A program made the translations under genes and the position numbers. A stretch of DNA of 64,000 nt from Fen-1308 sp035319185 (GTDB lineage: Bacteria > Nitrospirota > Thermodesulfovibrionia > Thermodesulfovibrionales > Dissulfurispiraceae). The notes below the pieces were generated by a model, which searched no databases, was not told the DNA's origin, and saw nothing but the letters and a program-made list of their open reading frames with translations. The stretch covers positions 1-64,000 of the forward strand of contig DATHDF010000024.1 in NCBI GenBank assembly GCA_035319185.1, given 5' to 3'. Every line of letters starts with the position of its first letter. Positions within the stretch are counted from its first letter, which is position 1. This document shows positions 16,360-25,583 of the stretch, piece by piece.

Positions 16360-16670
16360 AGAAAATACTATCAATAATAATATTTCTTCTGATTGTGACC
16401 GCTGCTGCATATTCAATGGGTGACGAGAAGCGCATTGCATTGCCGAACATTCAGACGGACCTTGCTCCGGGGGCAGGTAGGGAGAAGGTTTCGACTCTCT
16501 GCAATATATGCCACAGTGTAGATTATATAACGATGCAGCCGCCCGGGACCAGGCAGCAGTGGGCTGCTACGGTAAAAAAGATGATCAAGGTTTTCGGCGC
16601 GCCGATCAGCGAAGCTGATGCGGAAGTGATCACAAACTATCTGTCCGAACATTACGGCCCGGCCAAATAG
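16356..16670 (+). CDS. SorB-like monoheme cytochrome c
   Basis: 104 residues starting inside the overlapping ATGA with the preceding sulfite dehydrogenase. A signal peptide (ILSIIIFLLIVTAAAYS) is followed by one heme c motif, STLCNICHSVD. A later QWAATVKKMI and a C-terminal helix suit small class I cytochromes; the segment around ITMQPPG may give the Met axial ligand. It is the likely electron acceptor of the SorA-like enzyme and could pass electrons to the caa3 oxidase encoded upstream. Confidence 0.85.
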   Translation: MKKILSIIIFLLIVTAAAYSMGDEKRIALPNIQTDLAPGAGREKVSTLCNICHSVDYITMQPPGTRQQWAATVKKMIKVFGAPISEADAEVITNYLSEHYGPAK

Positions 16671-16700
16671 AATATGATGAGCATGCAAGGAGGTTTCAGG

Positions 16701-17750
16701 ATGAATACAGGTATGCTGCGAAGCGCAATAGGGGTGTCGGCGGCTGTTATTTTAACGGCAGCGCTTGTAGGGATAGCATTTGGTGCTGATGCCGACAAGG
16801 AACTGCTCCAGCGGGCCGGCGGGATATTCAAGGCATTGCCCAAAGCGATGGAATCTGACCAGAACCCGATAACCCCTTCCAAAGTTAAACTCGGCAAGAT
16901 GCTTTTTTACGAATCCCGCATATCCATCGACGGAACGGTCAATTGTGCGAAGTGTCACCCGATGAGCCTGTATGCAGCCGATGGCCTGAGAAAGTCGATA
17001 GGGAACAATTGCAAGGTCAACCCGAGAAACGCCCCCTCTTTGCTAAACGCGGCTGACCAGATCTCCGAACACTGGATCGGCAACAGGACGAGTGTGGAGG
17101 ACCAGGCTAAGCAATCGGTGATAGGTCCGCCGGCCTTTGGAATGGTGAAATACGAGGACGTCGAAAAGAGACTGAAGGAATATGCGGAATATGTATCCAT
17201 GTTCAAGGAAGCATTCCCTGCAGACAAACAGCCTGTGACAGTTGATAATTTCGCGAAGGCGATAGGGGCCTTTGAACGGACTCTGGTCACGCCATCGCCG
17301 TTCGACTCATATCTCTCCGGAGATACTGGTGTATTGACCGTGAAGCAAAAGAGCGGTCTGAAGACCTTTATGGAAATGGGTTGCATGGGCTGCCACTCCG
17401 GTGCATATATAGGCGGCCAGATGTATCAGAAGTTCGGAATTGTGGAGCCTTACTGGAAATATACGAAGAGTGAGAAGATCGACGAGGGCAGGTATGCGGT
17501 AACGAAGGTCGAGGCTGACAAGTACGTTTTCAAGGTTCCCATACTTAGAAACGTTGAAAAGACTCCACCGTATTTTCATGACGGTTCCGTAGACAGGCTG
17601 GAGGATGCCGTCATGATAATGGGGAAGGTCCAGCTTGGCCGAACTCTGACACAGGAACAGGCAGCCAGCATTGCCGATTTCCTGAAGTCGCTGACGGGAA
17701 AGATTCCGGAGGACGCACTGACGATCCCGATTTTGCCTTCAATAGAGTAG
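16701..17750 (+). CDS. Diheme cytochrome c peroxidase / MauG family
   Basis: 349 residues from the ATG at 16701, chosen because AGGAGG sits 10 bases upstream. A signal peptide (AIGVSAAVILTAALVGIAFG) is followed by two heme c sites, NCAKCHPM and GCMGCHSG. The spacing of about 150 residues between hemes and the C-terminal VPILRNVEKTPPYFHDG are diagnostic of CcpA/MauG. Such enzymes reduce hydrogen peroxide in the periplasm with electrons from cytochrome c, or carry out protein oxidations. The place between cytochrome genes suggests protection of the oxidase pathway or use of peroxide as acceptor. Confidence 0.9.
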   Translation: MNTGMLRSAIGVSAAVILTAALVGIAFGADADKELLQRAGGIFKALPKAMESDQNPITPSKVKLGKMLFYESRISIDGTVNCAKCHPMSLYAADGLRKSIGNNCKVNPRNAPSLLNAADQISEHWIGNRTSVEDQAKQSVIGPPAFGMVKYEDVEKRLKEYAEYVSMFKEAFPADKQPVTVDNFAKAIGAFERTLVTPSPFDSYLSGDTGVLTVKQKSGLKTFMEMGCMGCHSGAYIGGQMYQKFGIVEPYWKYTKSEKIDEGRYAVTKVEADKYVFKVPILRNVEKTPPYFHDGSVDRLEDAVMIMGKVQLGRTLTQEQAASIADFLKSLTGKIPEDALTIPILPSIE

Positions 17751-17817
17751 GGCGGTACCCGAAGGGCGGAGTATTCTTCAGACTGAATTAATAAACTAAA
17801 AAGCGGAGGAATTTAAA

Positions 17818-18156
17818 ATGAAGAGAATCCTATCAGTTTCTGCGGCAGCTGTTGCCATGTGCATCCTGATTGCGGGCGGATCAATGGCAGAGGAGAAGAA
17901 GAACGCAAAGAAGATATCAGGTGAGGCTGAATTCAAGAAACATTGCGCTGTCTGCCATCTGGATGGAGGCAATGTCATAAACCCGGCCAAGACATTGCAC
18001 GCCAAAGACCTGAAGGCAAACGGCGTTAAGAAGGCATCAGACGTTGTAGCCAAGATGAGAAACCCCGGCCCGGGGATGACCAAGTTCGACAAAGAGACTG
18101 TTCCCGACAAAGAGGCCAAGGCGATTGCGGCTTATGTCATGAAGACTTTCAAATAA
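17818..18156 (+). CDS. Small cytochrome c (c553/c6-like)
   Basis: 112 residues with a strong GGAGG upstream. A signal peptide (ILSVSAAAVAMCILIAGG) leads to a class I monoheme domain with HCAVCHLDGG and a distal Met within MRNPGPGMTKF. It ends in AIAAYVMKTFK, typical of c553-type cytochromes. It probably shuttles electrons in the periplasm, possibly to the caa3 oxidase. A stem-loop terminator follows. Confidence 0.88.
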   Translation: MKRILSVSAAAVAMCILIAGGSMAEEKKNAKKISGEAEFKKHCAVCHLDGGNVINPAKTLHAKDLKANGVKKASDVVAKMRNPGPGMTKFDKETVPDKEAKAIAAYVMKTFK

Positions 18157-18176
18157 GGTCTCGCTGCACAACTGCG

Positions 18177-18206
18177 GCAGGGCATGCTGCTGCGTGCCCT
18201 GCTTTT
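18177..18206 (+). terminator. Rho-independent terminator after the cytochrome cluster
   Basis: GCAGGGCA and TGCCCTGC form an 8-bp perfect stem with a 10-base loop, followed by TTTT. It closes the cytochrome gene run. Confidence 0.75.
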
Positions 18207-18225
18207 GGAATATGATTCAAGCTCG

Positions 18226-18603
18226 CTACCACATACTCTTTTTTGGTGAGGCGCGTTCCATGCCGCCGTTACTGTCGCTGCTTTGTTTGCAGCCTTTTCC
18301 TTCCGACCGGGCATCAACGATGATATCGCGCTGATTGACGCGCCAGTAAATGTAGCAGTCTTCGCTTACGGGTTCGACAAAGGCATAATATCCGTTTGCG
18401 AGGGGATATGTTTTTTCCTGCCATCCTATTTTGGACGCATATGAATTCGGATTCTTCATCTGTTGTCTGAGTTCGTCAATAGGTCTCGAAATCCATTCAT
18501 TGCTGATTTCTTCGACGGACGCCTGGTGAGCGCAGGCCGCCAGCATAACTGTTAAAAAAAGCAGGTGCCGCTTTGCAATAGATAGAATCGTGCCAATTTT
18601 CAC
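18226..18603 (-). CDS. Hypothetical lipoprotein
   Basis: 125 residues. A hydrophobic N-terminus ends in a lipobox (MLAACAH), so the mature protein would start at Cys24 and sit on a membrane. The body contains WISRPIDELRQQMKNP and SEDCYIYWRVN, a pattern like small outer-membrane lipoproteins annotated only as hypothetical. The C-terminus is Ser/Lys-rich. It faces the cytochrome genes convergently and is probably monocistronic. Function unknown. Confidence 0.65.
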   Translation of the reverse strand: MKIGTILSIAKRHLLFLTVMLAACAHQASVEEISNEWISRPIDELRQQMKNPNSYASKIGWQEKTYPLANGYYAFVEPVSEDCYIYWRVNQRDIIVDARSEGKGCKQSSDSNGGMERASPKKSMW

Positions 18604-18742
18604 GCTGTCATCACCTCATCGACCGAACTGGCAATTATTTTAACAAATGGCCTTTGAAAATTGTAGCTTGTCGCCTTCCGTTAAACTGCAGACTTAATTT
18701 CGTGTGGTATGATATAGCCGGTATTCGTCGAAAGAGGTTGCT

Positions 18743-19153
18743 ATGGGCATAAGCTATAAGAACACAAAGGATTTCGCTGCAGGCCAGCTGCAGGAGCTTT
18801 TTCTTTCAGTAAAATGGGAATCTGCAAAATACCCTCGAAAGTTGTTGGCGGCCCTCAGACAGTCGGACATGGTCTATTCCGCCTGGGACGGACAGAGGCT
18901 GGTCGGCCTGATCAATTCCCTGTCCGACGGCGTTTTGAACGTCTATTTCCCTTATCTGCTGGTAATGCCTGAATATCAGGGCGCCGGAATAGGAAAGAGG
19001 CTTGTGGAGCTGATACTGCAGCAATATAAGTGCTGTACCAGAAAAAGCGTGATTGCCTTTGACGAGCAGGTGAGCTTCTATGAAAGATGCGGCTTCAAAA
19101 TTGGGTCTGGTTCAAGCCCGATGTTTATAACCGAGAAGACAAAAAGGGGCTAA
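18743..19153 (+). CDS. GNAT family N-acetyltransferase
   Basis: 136 residues with GAGG upstream. The acetyl-CoA binding site reads YQGAGIGKRLVELIL (Q-x2-G-x-G), preceded by beta-strand YLLVMPE. The C-terminal FYERCGFKIG is the usual end of the fold. The substrate is not predictable. Its 3' end overlaps the convergent FAD oxidase gene by four bases. Confidence 0.85.
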   Translation: MGISYKNTKDFAAGQLQELFLSVKWESAKYPRKLLAALRQSDMVYSAWDGQRLVGLINSLSDGVLNVYFPYLLVMPEYQGAGIGKRLVELILQQYKCCTRKSVIAFDEQVSFYERCGFKIGSGSSPMFITEKTKRG

Positions 19154-20508
19154 TTAAAGATCTTGCCCGGATTCATAATGTTTTTGGGGTCGATCAGCTG
19201 CTTTATATCCTGCATCAGCCGCATCTCGCGTTCATGGATCTCCATATCGATGTAAGGCATCTTTGCCAGCCCTATGCCGTGTTCGCCCGATATCGATCCA
19301 CCCGCTGAAATAGTCGTCTCAAGAATTTTCCTGACCAGTGCATGACCTTTTGAGTATTCTTCGGCATTATTTTTATCGGCCATGATATTGACGTGAATAT
19401 TGCCGTCGCCCGCATGCCCGAAGCTTACGATAGTAATTCCGGTCTCATCGGAATATTGCCTGAGCTTTCCAAGGATGAAAGAGATTTTGTCTCTGGGTAC
19501 CACAATGTCTTCATTGATCTTGTTCGGCTTCAGATGGTACAGGGCCGGCGAAATCGACCTTCGCGCTTCCCAGAGCTTCTCTTGCGCAATGCCATCTGCA
19601 GCAACGGATGACTCGCCGCCCAGATCGCGACAGATCGATACGACCTTGTCCGCCTCTTTCTGAATGGCCGCGGGATGCCCGTCGATTTCGATCAATAGGA
19701 GCGCCTCTACATCCGTGGGAATGCCGGTCGGCTTATACTGTTCTATGGCCTGTATCGCAGACCTGTCCAGAAATTCGATCGTCCTCGGTATCACACGGGA
19801 TGCAATTATCCTCGGCACCGCACTCCCTGCAGCCTCGATGCCGCTAAACTTTACAAGCAGGGTCACTACATCTTCAGGTTGTGGCAATATTCTGAGCCGG
19901 ATCTTTGTCACTACTGCAAGCGTGCCCTCAGCTCCTATCAGAAGCTGTTTCAGGTCATAGCCGACAACTCGCTTGAAGGTCCTGCCGCCCAGGCTGACGA
20001 CGCTGCCGTCCGGCAGCACAGCTTCAAGCTCCAGCACATAGTCTCGTGTGACGCCGTACTTGACGGCCCTGGGCCCTCCTGCATTGGTGGCGACGTTCCC
20101 CCCTATCGTGCAAATGTTCAAGCTTGCAGGGTCGGGAGGATAAAAGAGTCCGTGGTGCTCAAGCTCTCTTTGCAGCCGCCCGTTGACCGTGCCCGGTTCG
20201 ACTACAGCCGTCATGTTGTCGGCATCGATTTCCACAATCTTCCGCATCTTTTCAAAGCTCAGGATTATGGAGTCCGCCCGATTCGGTATCGCAGCTCCAG
20301 CCATCCCTGTGCCCGCGCCACGAGGCACTATCTTCAGGTTTTGGTCTGCGGCATATTTGACCAACTTGACTACATCTTCGGTGTCTTTGGGCCAGGCGAC
20401 GGCAAGCGGAAGACTTTCATCCACAATTGATGAATCGAAGCCATAACAAATGAGGTCTTCGTGCTCGCTTGATATCTCTACTCCCGATATGTGTGAAAGA
20501 TTTTTCAT
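19150..20508 (-). CDS. FAD-linked oxidase (GlcD / D-lactate dehydrogenase type)
   Basis: 452 residues of the vanillyl-alcohol-oxidase FAD fold. The FAD-binding PROGAGTGMAG-type loop (IVPRGAGTGMAG) and ICTIGGNVATNAGGPRAVKYG are present. The C-terminal domain has SFGHAGDGNIHVNI, where the His residues bind the metal or substrate, and SISGEHGIGLAKMP. Such enzymes oxidise 2-hydroxy acids (glycolate, D-lactate) and feed electrons to quinone or a partner FeS protein. No GlcE/GlcF subunits are adjacent, so a single-gene dehydrogenase is likely. The last residues, IDPKNIMNPGKIF, are family-typical. Confidence 0.88.
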   Translation of the reverse strand: MKNLSHISGVEISSEHEDLICYGFDSSIVDESLPLAVAWPKDTEDVVKLVKYAADQNLKIVPRGAGTGMAGAAIPNRADSIILSFEKMRKIVEIDADNMTAVVEPGTVNGRLQRELEHHGLFYPPDPASLNICTIGGNVATNAGGPRAVKYGVTRDYVLELEAVLPDGSVVSLGGRTFKRVVGYDLKQLLIGAEGTLAVVTKIRLRILPQPEDVVTLLVKFSGIEAAGSAVPRIIASRVIPRTIEFLDRSAIQAIEQYKPTGIPTDVEALLLIEIDGHPAAIQKEADKVVSICRDLGGESSVAADGIAQEKLWEARRSISPALYHLKPNKINEDIVVPRDKISFILGKLRQYSDETGITIVSFGHAGDGNIHVNIMADKNNAEEYSKGHALVRKILETTISAGGSISGEHGIGLAKMPYIDMEIHEREMRLMQDIKQLIDPKNIMNPGKIFN

Positions 20509-20595
20509 GTCTGTAAATTATAATTGCTGCCGTGAGGTTCTGCAAATTGATCCATGACGGGCGGGCTTGCTGGTCAATCGGTTTTCTTGTCCGGC

Positions 20596-23500
20596 TTACG
20601 CAACAGCAATATTTTCTGCTTCGCTGAACTTGAGAGAAAGAGCTTTCGAGTTGCCCGGTTCTTCCATGGTTATGCCGTAAAGATAGTCGGCTGCCTCCAT
20701 AGTTGCGCGATTATGCGTTATCACAAGGAACTGGGTTTCACCCGCGAGGCTTCGGATCATCTGCGCAAACCTGACGGTGTTGGATTCGTCGAGCGGGGCA
20801 TCCGCCTCGTCGAGGATGCAGAGTGGAGAAGGCTTGATCAGAAACCCGGCAAATAGCAGTGACAGGGATGTCAGTGCCTTTTCGCCGCCCGACAGCAGAT
20901 TTATGTTCTGGAGCTTCTTGCCCGGCGGTTGCGCGATGATGTCGAGTCCCGACTCCAGAATGTTCTCCTCGTCGGTCAGAATGATGTCTGCCCGGCCTCC
21001 TCCGAACAACGTGGTGAATACCTCCTTAAACTTTTCCCTCAGGCTATCAAAGGCTTCCTTAAGCTTTCTTCGCGTAGTGGCATTTATGCGCGTAATGGCT
21101 TCTTCCAGCTCGGCAATAGAAAGCGTAAGGTCCTGCTGCTGTTTCGAAAGGAAATCATGGCGATTCTTAAGCTCTTCATACTCTTCTATCGCCGCGACAT
21201 TGACCGGCCCCATAGACTGAAGGGTTTCGTTCAACTCGGCGATCTTTTGCCCGTCTTCCTCTGGACTGAACCCTTCCAGCTCTATCTCTTCTTTCGATAT
21301 CTCAACGCCATATTTCTGCATAGTGGATGTCTCGATATTTTCGAGCCTGACCCTGTTTTCGGCAAAGGAGGTATTGTTGTCGGCCAGCCGTTGAGAAAGA
21401 TCGTCAATTATCGTTCGAAGCCCTTTCAGCGCCTCGTCCCTTGCAACAAGCTCGACATTTTCGTTATTGATGGCCTCTCTGCGCTCGGACCGTTCGTGAT
21501 CTATAGCGGCTGCTTCTTCAACGAGTGCTTTGACGTTCCCCTCAAGCTGTTCCAGTTCGACGGTTGAGGACGCTATTTTTTCCTCGGCTGCCGTGATGTC
21601 GTCGCGGTCGGAGGTCTTCTTCAGCTCAAGTTCTTCGATGGTTCCCGATATCGTGGCGCGTTCTTTTTTCAGGGCCTCCAGTTTTTCGCGACAGACAACC
21701 AGTGAAGACTTCATCTCGGCAAGTTGGGCACGTTCTGTCTCATATTCGCCTCTGACTGCAGCGAGCGATTCCTGCAGGATGGATATTTCGTCATTTGCTG
21801 AGTTTCTTTCTTTATCCAATGCAGTTATTTCATCCGTTTTGGCGCTGATAACAGCCTGCAGAGACTCTTTTTCACCGGCAAGGGTCGCAAGTTCACTTTC
21901 AAGGAATGACAGGCGCCTATTCATTCTCTCGATCTCTTCGTTCTTTCCCTGCAGCGAGTGGTTGGATAGAGAAATCTCCTTTTCAATATCAATGAGCATG
22001 TTTTCAATGGCCTTGAGCTCTTCCTTCTTCGCGGCAAGGCTTTCAGACGCCGTTCTTATATCTTCTTCAAGACGGCCTATCTGTCCCTGGCGCGCCTCGA
22101 TGTCCTTTTGCAACTCCTTAATCTCTCTCTTGCGCCTAAGCACCTCTTTGCCCTTTCCCGCGATGATGAATCCTTCAGCGGTAATCAGTTCCCCAGCCAG
22201 TGTAACAAAGGACATTTCGTTATGCGGGGCGCTCTTGCGAAGTTCAAGCCCGGATGCAAGGTCATTTACAACAAAGACATCTTTGAGCACAGCGCAGGCT
22301 ATTGCCTGTGCCTCACCGCTTTCGAATGTGATGAAGTCGGCGGCCTTTCCAATTACCCCTATTCCGGCCGGCGCCGTCGCATTGTCGGAGGCTTCGACGG
22401 ATGTGCGGCACAGATCTGTATATAGAATCGACGTTTTACCGAGGTTCTTGTCCCTGATTATTGCAACCGCAGCCAGGACATCCTCGATTTTGTCGATTAT
22501 GAGTGAATTTATCTTTTCGGAAAGTGCAGCCTCGACCGCAACTTCATAGTCCTTGCCGGCGCTGATAATGTTGGATAAAATAGCGGGCGACAGATGCTTG
22601 CTCTCCTCCGATTCTGCAAGGAAATCGTATAAGGATTTGTCAACTATAAGCTCCTTCAGGGAGGATAGACGTGACAGATTGCCTGCAAGCTCCTCTTTTT
22701 CCTTCAGAAGCAGCGACTTTTTGTCCTCAATCTCATTCCGCAGGGTTGATATGTCCGCATTTATCGCATCCTGCTGATCGTACATGCGAGACATCTCGCC
22801 TTTTCTGCCTTCTATCACGCCGCCTATCTCAGCTATCAGCCTTTCACTGTCCGACAAGTTTTTTGCAATGCTATCCTTATCTCGCTGCGACGACGATTCC
22901 CGATAGTCAAGGTTCTCAAGCGACGACTGCAGTTTGTGCAGATCGTTTCTCCGGCCACTCAATGTATCTGAGAGTTTAAAGAGATCCCTCCTCTTCTGTT
23001 CAAGTCCTTCTTCCTTGTTGCCGATCGCCAGCTCGATGCTGGCAGCCCAGTCTTTCTTGTCCTTGAGGGCTTCGGTAATTCCATCCGTCTGCTCAATCAG
23101 CATTTTCTCGGTATCGTCAGCTTCAGCCAACTTGCCGATCAGGGCTTCCCTTCTGGAATCGAGCTCTTCTATATGGCTATGCAGGCGGATTATGTCTTCT
23201 TTCTTATTTTCCACCATGGTTTTAAGGACCGCCGATTCCTTTTCAAGCTCGGAAATGCCCTTTGCCTTTTCGTTTAGCCGGTTCTCGAGTTCGGCCAGGA
23301 GTCTTTCCTTTTCCAGAATTTCGATCCGCTTGGCAGCTATGCCGGTTTCGAGGGTCGAGAATTCCGATTTCCTGACCGACAGGGTTTCTTTAAGCCCCTC
23401 GATTTCGGCGCTAAGCGATTCAAGGATGCTATGGAAGCCGATGTATTCCCTCTTGGCTATTCTCAGGTCCAGCCCCTTGAATTCGTCCATCAGCCTTTTA

Positions 23501-24174
23501 TACTTCTCCGCTTTTCTGGCAAGCCTGTCCAGACTGTTGATCTGTCGCTTGACCTCGACGATTATATCATTGATTCTCTGGAGATTTTCCTTTGATGAGG
23601 CCAGCTTGGACAATGCCTCCGCACGCCTTACCTTATACTTCATTACCCCGGCGACTTCCTCGATGAGAAACCTTCTTTCAAGCGGCTTTGAGTTTAGTAT
23701 TTCGGCAATCCTGCCCTGGTCGAGAATCGAGTAGCTCTTAACGTCAAGACCGGTGTCGAGGAATATATCTCTGATGTCTTTCAGACGGCATGAGCGCTTG
23801 TTCAATATATAGTCGCTCTCGCCTGAACGATAAAGCCTCCTTGAGACCTCGATCTTGTCCTCGGGAGAGTCATCTGAAGATTCGCCGTTGCCCTCTGTTT
23901 TGCTGATTTTTACAGCCGTAGACAGCACAAGCCGTACTTCAGCCATGCCTTTTGATTTTTTGGTTGCCGACCCTTGGAATATGACCTCCTCCATTTTCTC
24001 TCCGCGAAGACTTTTGGCGCTTTGCTCGCCCAAAACCCATCTGAAGGCGTCTACGACATTGCTTTTACCGCAGCCGTTAGGCCCGACAATACAGGTAATG
24101 CCGTCATGGAGCTGCAGGGCGGTCCTGTCACCGAAGGACTTAAATCCGACGAGATCGATCTCTTTAACTTTCAT
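20596..24174 (-). CDS. smc: Chromosome segregation protein SMC
   Basis: 1192 residues. N-terminal Walker A GPNGCGKSN (31-39) with VVDAFRWVLGEQSAK, a long coiled coil (about 170-500), a hinge domain (about 510-680, with SEKINSLIIDKI and VTLAGELITAEGFIIAGKG), a second coiled coil, and a C-terminal head with the ABC signature LLSGGEKALTSLSLLFA and the Walker B/ D-loop ILDEADAPLDESN. It compacts and segregates the chromosome with ScpA and ScpB, which are not in this window. It is transcribed away from dsrA. Confidence 0.97.
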   Translation of the reverse strand: MKVKEIDLVGFKSFGDRTALQLHDGITCIVGPNGCGKSNVVDAFRWVLGEQSAKSLRGEKMEEVIFQGSATKKSKGMAEVRLVLSTAVKISKTEGNGESSDDSPEDKIEVSRRLYRSGESDYILNKRSCRLKDIRDIFLDTGLDVKSYSILDQGRIAEILNSKPLERRFLIEEVAGVMKYKVRRAEALSKLASSKENLQRINDIIVEVKRQINSLDRLARKAEKYKRLMDEFKGLDLRIAKREYIGFHSILESLSAEIEGLKETLSVRKSEFSTLETGIAAKRIEILEKERLLAELENRLNEKAKGISELEKESAVLKTMVENKKEDIIRLHSHIEELDSRREALIGKLAEADDTEKMLIEQTDGITEALKDKKDWAASIELAIGNKEEGLEQKRRDLFKLSDTLSGRRNDLHKLQSSLENLDYRESSSQRDKDSIAKNLSDSERLIAEIGGVIEGRKGEMSRMYDQQDAINADISTLRNEIEDKKSLLLKEKEELAGNLSRLSSLKELIVDKSLYDFLAESEESKHLSPAILSNIISAGKDYEVAVEAALSEKINSLIIDKIEDVLAAVAIIRDKNLGKTSILYTDLCRTSVEASDNATAPAGIGVIGKAADFITFESGEAQAIACAVLKDVFVVNDLASGLELRKSAPHNEMSFVTLAGELITAEGFIIAGKGKEVLRRKREIKELQKDIEARQGQIGRLEEDIRTASESLAAKKEELKAIENMLIDIEKEISLSNHSLQGKNEEIERMNRRLSFLESELATLAGEKESLQAVISAKTDEITALDKERNSANDEISILQESLAAVRGEYETERAQLAEMKSSLVVCREKLEALKKERATISGTIEELELKKTSDRDDITAAEEKIASSTVELEQLEGNVKALVEEAAAIDHERSERREAINNENVELVARDEALKGLRTIIDDLSQRLADNNTSFAENRVRLENIETSTMQKYGVEISKEEIELEGFSPEEDGQKIAELNETLQSMGPVNVAAIEEYEELKNRHDFLSKQQQDLTLSIAELEEAITRINATTRRKLKEAFDSLREKFKEVFTTLFGGGRADIILTDEENILESGLDIIAQPPGKKLQNINLLSGGEKALTSLSLLFAGFLIKPSPLCILDEADAPLDESNTVRFAQMIRSLAGETQFLVITHNRATMEAADYLYGITMEEPGNSKALSLKFSEAENIAVA

Positions 24175-24263
24175 ACGACATTAATTGTACTTTTTGAGCT
24201 AAGTAAGGGTCAAGCTCAGTCCAGGCATAAATAAATCATAATGAAGTGATAAGTTTTTTTAAT

Positions 24264-24288
24264 TTGACGGTAAACTTTTCCCTATATT
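24264..24288 (+). promoter_or_regulatory. Upstream element of dsrA (TTGACG-N13-TATATT)
   Basis: TTGACG at 24264 and TATATT at 24283 are separated by 13 bases and preceded by TTAAT. An almost identical element lies 82-91 bases ahead of both dsrA and dsrC (see 29769). The 13-base spacing is short for a sigma70 promoter, so this is either a promoter that needs an activator or an activator site plus -10 box. Confidence 0.45.
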
Positions 24289-24369
24289 AACCTGTAGTGC
24301 AATTTCTGGAGGCACCTGTGTCTCTAATCGCGTAAAAGGTAGTAAAAACAAAATAAAGAGGAGGAATTT

Positions 24370-25554
24370 ATGCCCAAGAAGTACGATACTCCATTGCTGG
24401 ATGAGCTGGAGAAAGGCGCATTTCCGAGCTTCGTCACCGAGATCAAAAAAGCGGCGAAGAAGACCGAAATGGCAAATGATGAGTTGGGTGTTCTCGAAAA
24501 GTGCTATCGTGAAAGAAAGACCCACTGGAAACACGGCGGCATCGTCGGTGTCAGGGGTTACGGAGGCGGCGTTATCGGAAGGTATTCGGATGTTCCCGAA
24601 GAATTTCCGAACGTAGCCCACTTCCATACCGTCAGAATTAACTCCGTATCAGGACTTTTTTATAAAGCCTCTGATCTCAGGACCGTTTGCGATATCTGGG
24701 ATAAATACGGAAGCGGATTGACCAATTTCCACGGCTCCACCGGCGACATGGTTCTTCTTGGGACAACGACAGACAAACTCGAGCCTATTTTCGCTGAATT
24801 CTCGTCGCGCGGCTGGGACCTTGGAGGCTCCGGTTCCGCTCTCAGGACGCCTAGCTGTTGTGTAGGCGCTGCAAGGTGCGAATGGGCAAATATAGATACA
24901 ATGGGCATAACTTATGCCATTACTCAGGAATTCCAGGATGAAATGCACAGGCCTGCGTTCCCTTATAAGTTCAAGTTCAAGACCGCTGGGTGCGCCTGCG
25001 ACTGCATAGCTTCCATCGCCCGCGCAGACTGCTCGATCATCGGCACATGGAAAGGCTCTATAGCCGTCGACCAGAAAGAGGTCAAGGCATATGAAAGCAA
25101 GGGCATGAACATCCAGGCTGAAATAGTCGATATGTGCCCCACCAGCTGCATAAGCTACGACGGGAAGGCACTCAAGATTGACGATGCTAACTGCTCACGC
25201 TGCATGCATTGTATCTCCAAGATGGGCAAAGCTTTGAAGGGTACCGGAGAAAAGGGAGCCACTATTCTCATAGGCAGCAAAGCCCCATTCGTCGTCGGAG
25301 CTACTTTGTCGTGGGTTATCGTACCATTTATTAAGATGGAGCCGCCTTATACCGATTTCTTCGATCTCATCAGGAAGATGTGGGAGTGGTGGGATGAGCA
25401 TGGAAAGAACAGGGAAAGGATCGGAGAGCTTATTATCCGCCGCGGCATGAGGGAGTTCCTCGAGTACATCGGACTTGATCCGTTGCCGCAGATGGTGAAA
25501 GAGCCCAGAAGAGATCCGTTCTGGTTCTGGACTGACGAAGATCTGACAAAATAA
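24370..25554 (+). CDS. dsrA: Dissimilatory sulfite reductase alpha subunit
   Basis: 394 residues, preceded by GAGGAGG. The siroheme-[4Fe-4S] ligands follow the DsrA pattern: C164-x5-C170 in CCVGAARC and C208-x3-C212 in CACDC. An inserted ferredoxin domain carries MCPTSC and CSRCMHC. DsrAB catalyses six-electron reduction of sulfite, or the reverse, in the cytoplasm and delivers sulfur to DsrC. It is the first gene of the dsr cluster, with dsrB 29 bases downstream. Confidence 0.98.
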   Translation: MPKKYDTPLLDELEKGAFPSFVTEIKKAAKKTEMANDELGVLEKCYRERKTHWKHGGIVGVRGYGGGVIGRYSDVPEEFPNVAHFHTVRINSVSGLFYKASDLRTVCDIWDKYGSGLTNFHGSTGDMVLLGTTTDKLEPIFAEFSSRGWDLGGSGSALRTPSCCVGAARCEWANIDTMGITYAITQEFQDEMHRPAFPYKFKFKTAGCACDCIASIARADCSIIGTWKGSIAVDQKEVKAYESKGMNIQAEIVDMCPTSCISYDGKALKIDDANCSRCMHCISKMGKALKGTGEKGATILIGSKAPFVVGATLSWVIVPFIKMEPPYTDFFDLIRKMWEWWDEHGKNRERIGELIIRRGMREFLEYIGLDPLPQMVKEPRRDPFWFWTDEDLTK

Positions 25555-25583
25555 ATCTAAAATATAAATAGAGGAGGACAGTC

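Noticed and set aside
21530..22549. Long plus-strand frame of 339 codons inside smc
   Set aside because: It is antisense to a conserved coiled-coil gene and has a Ser-rich composition caused by the reverse complement of Glu/Lys/Asp codons. No family resemblance.
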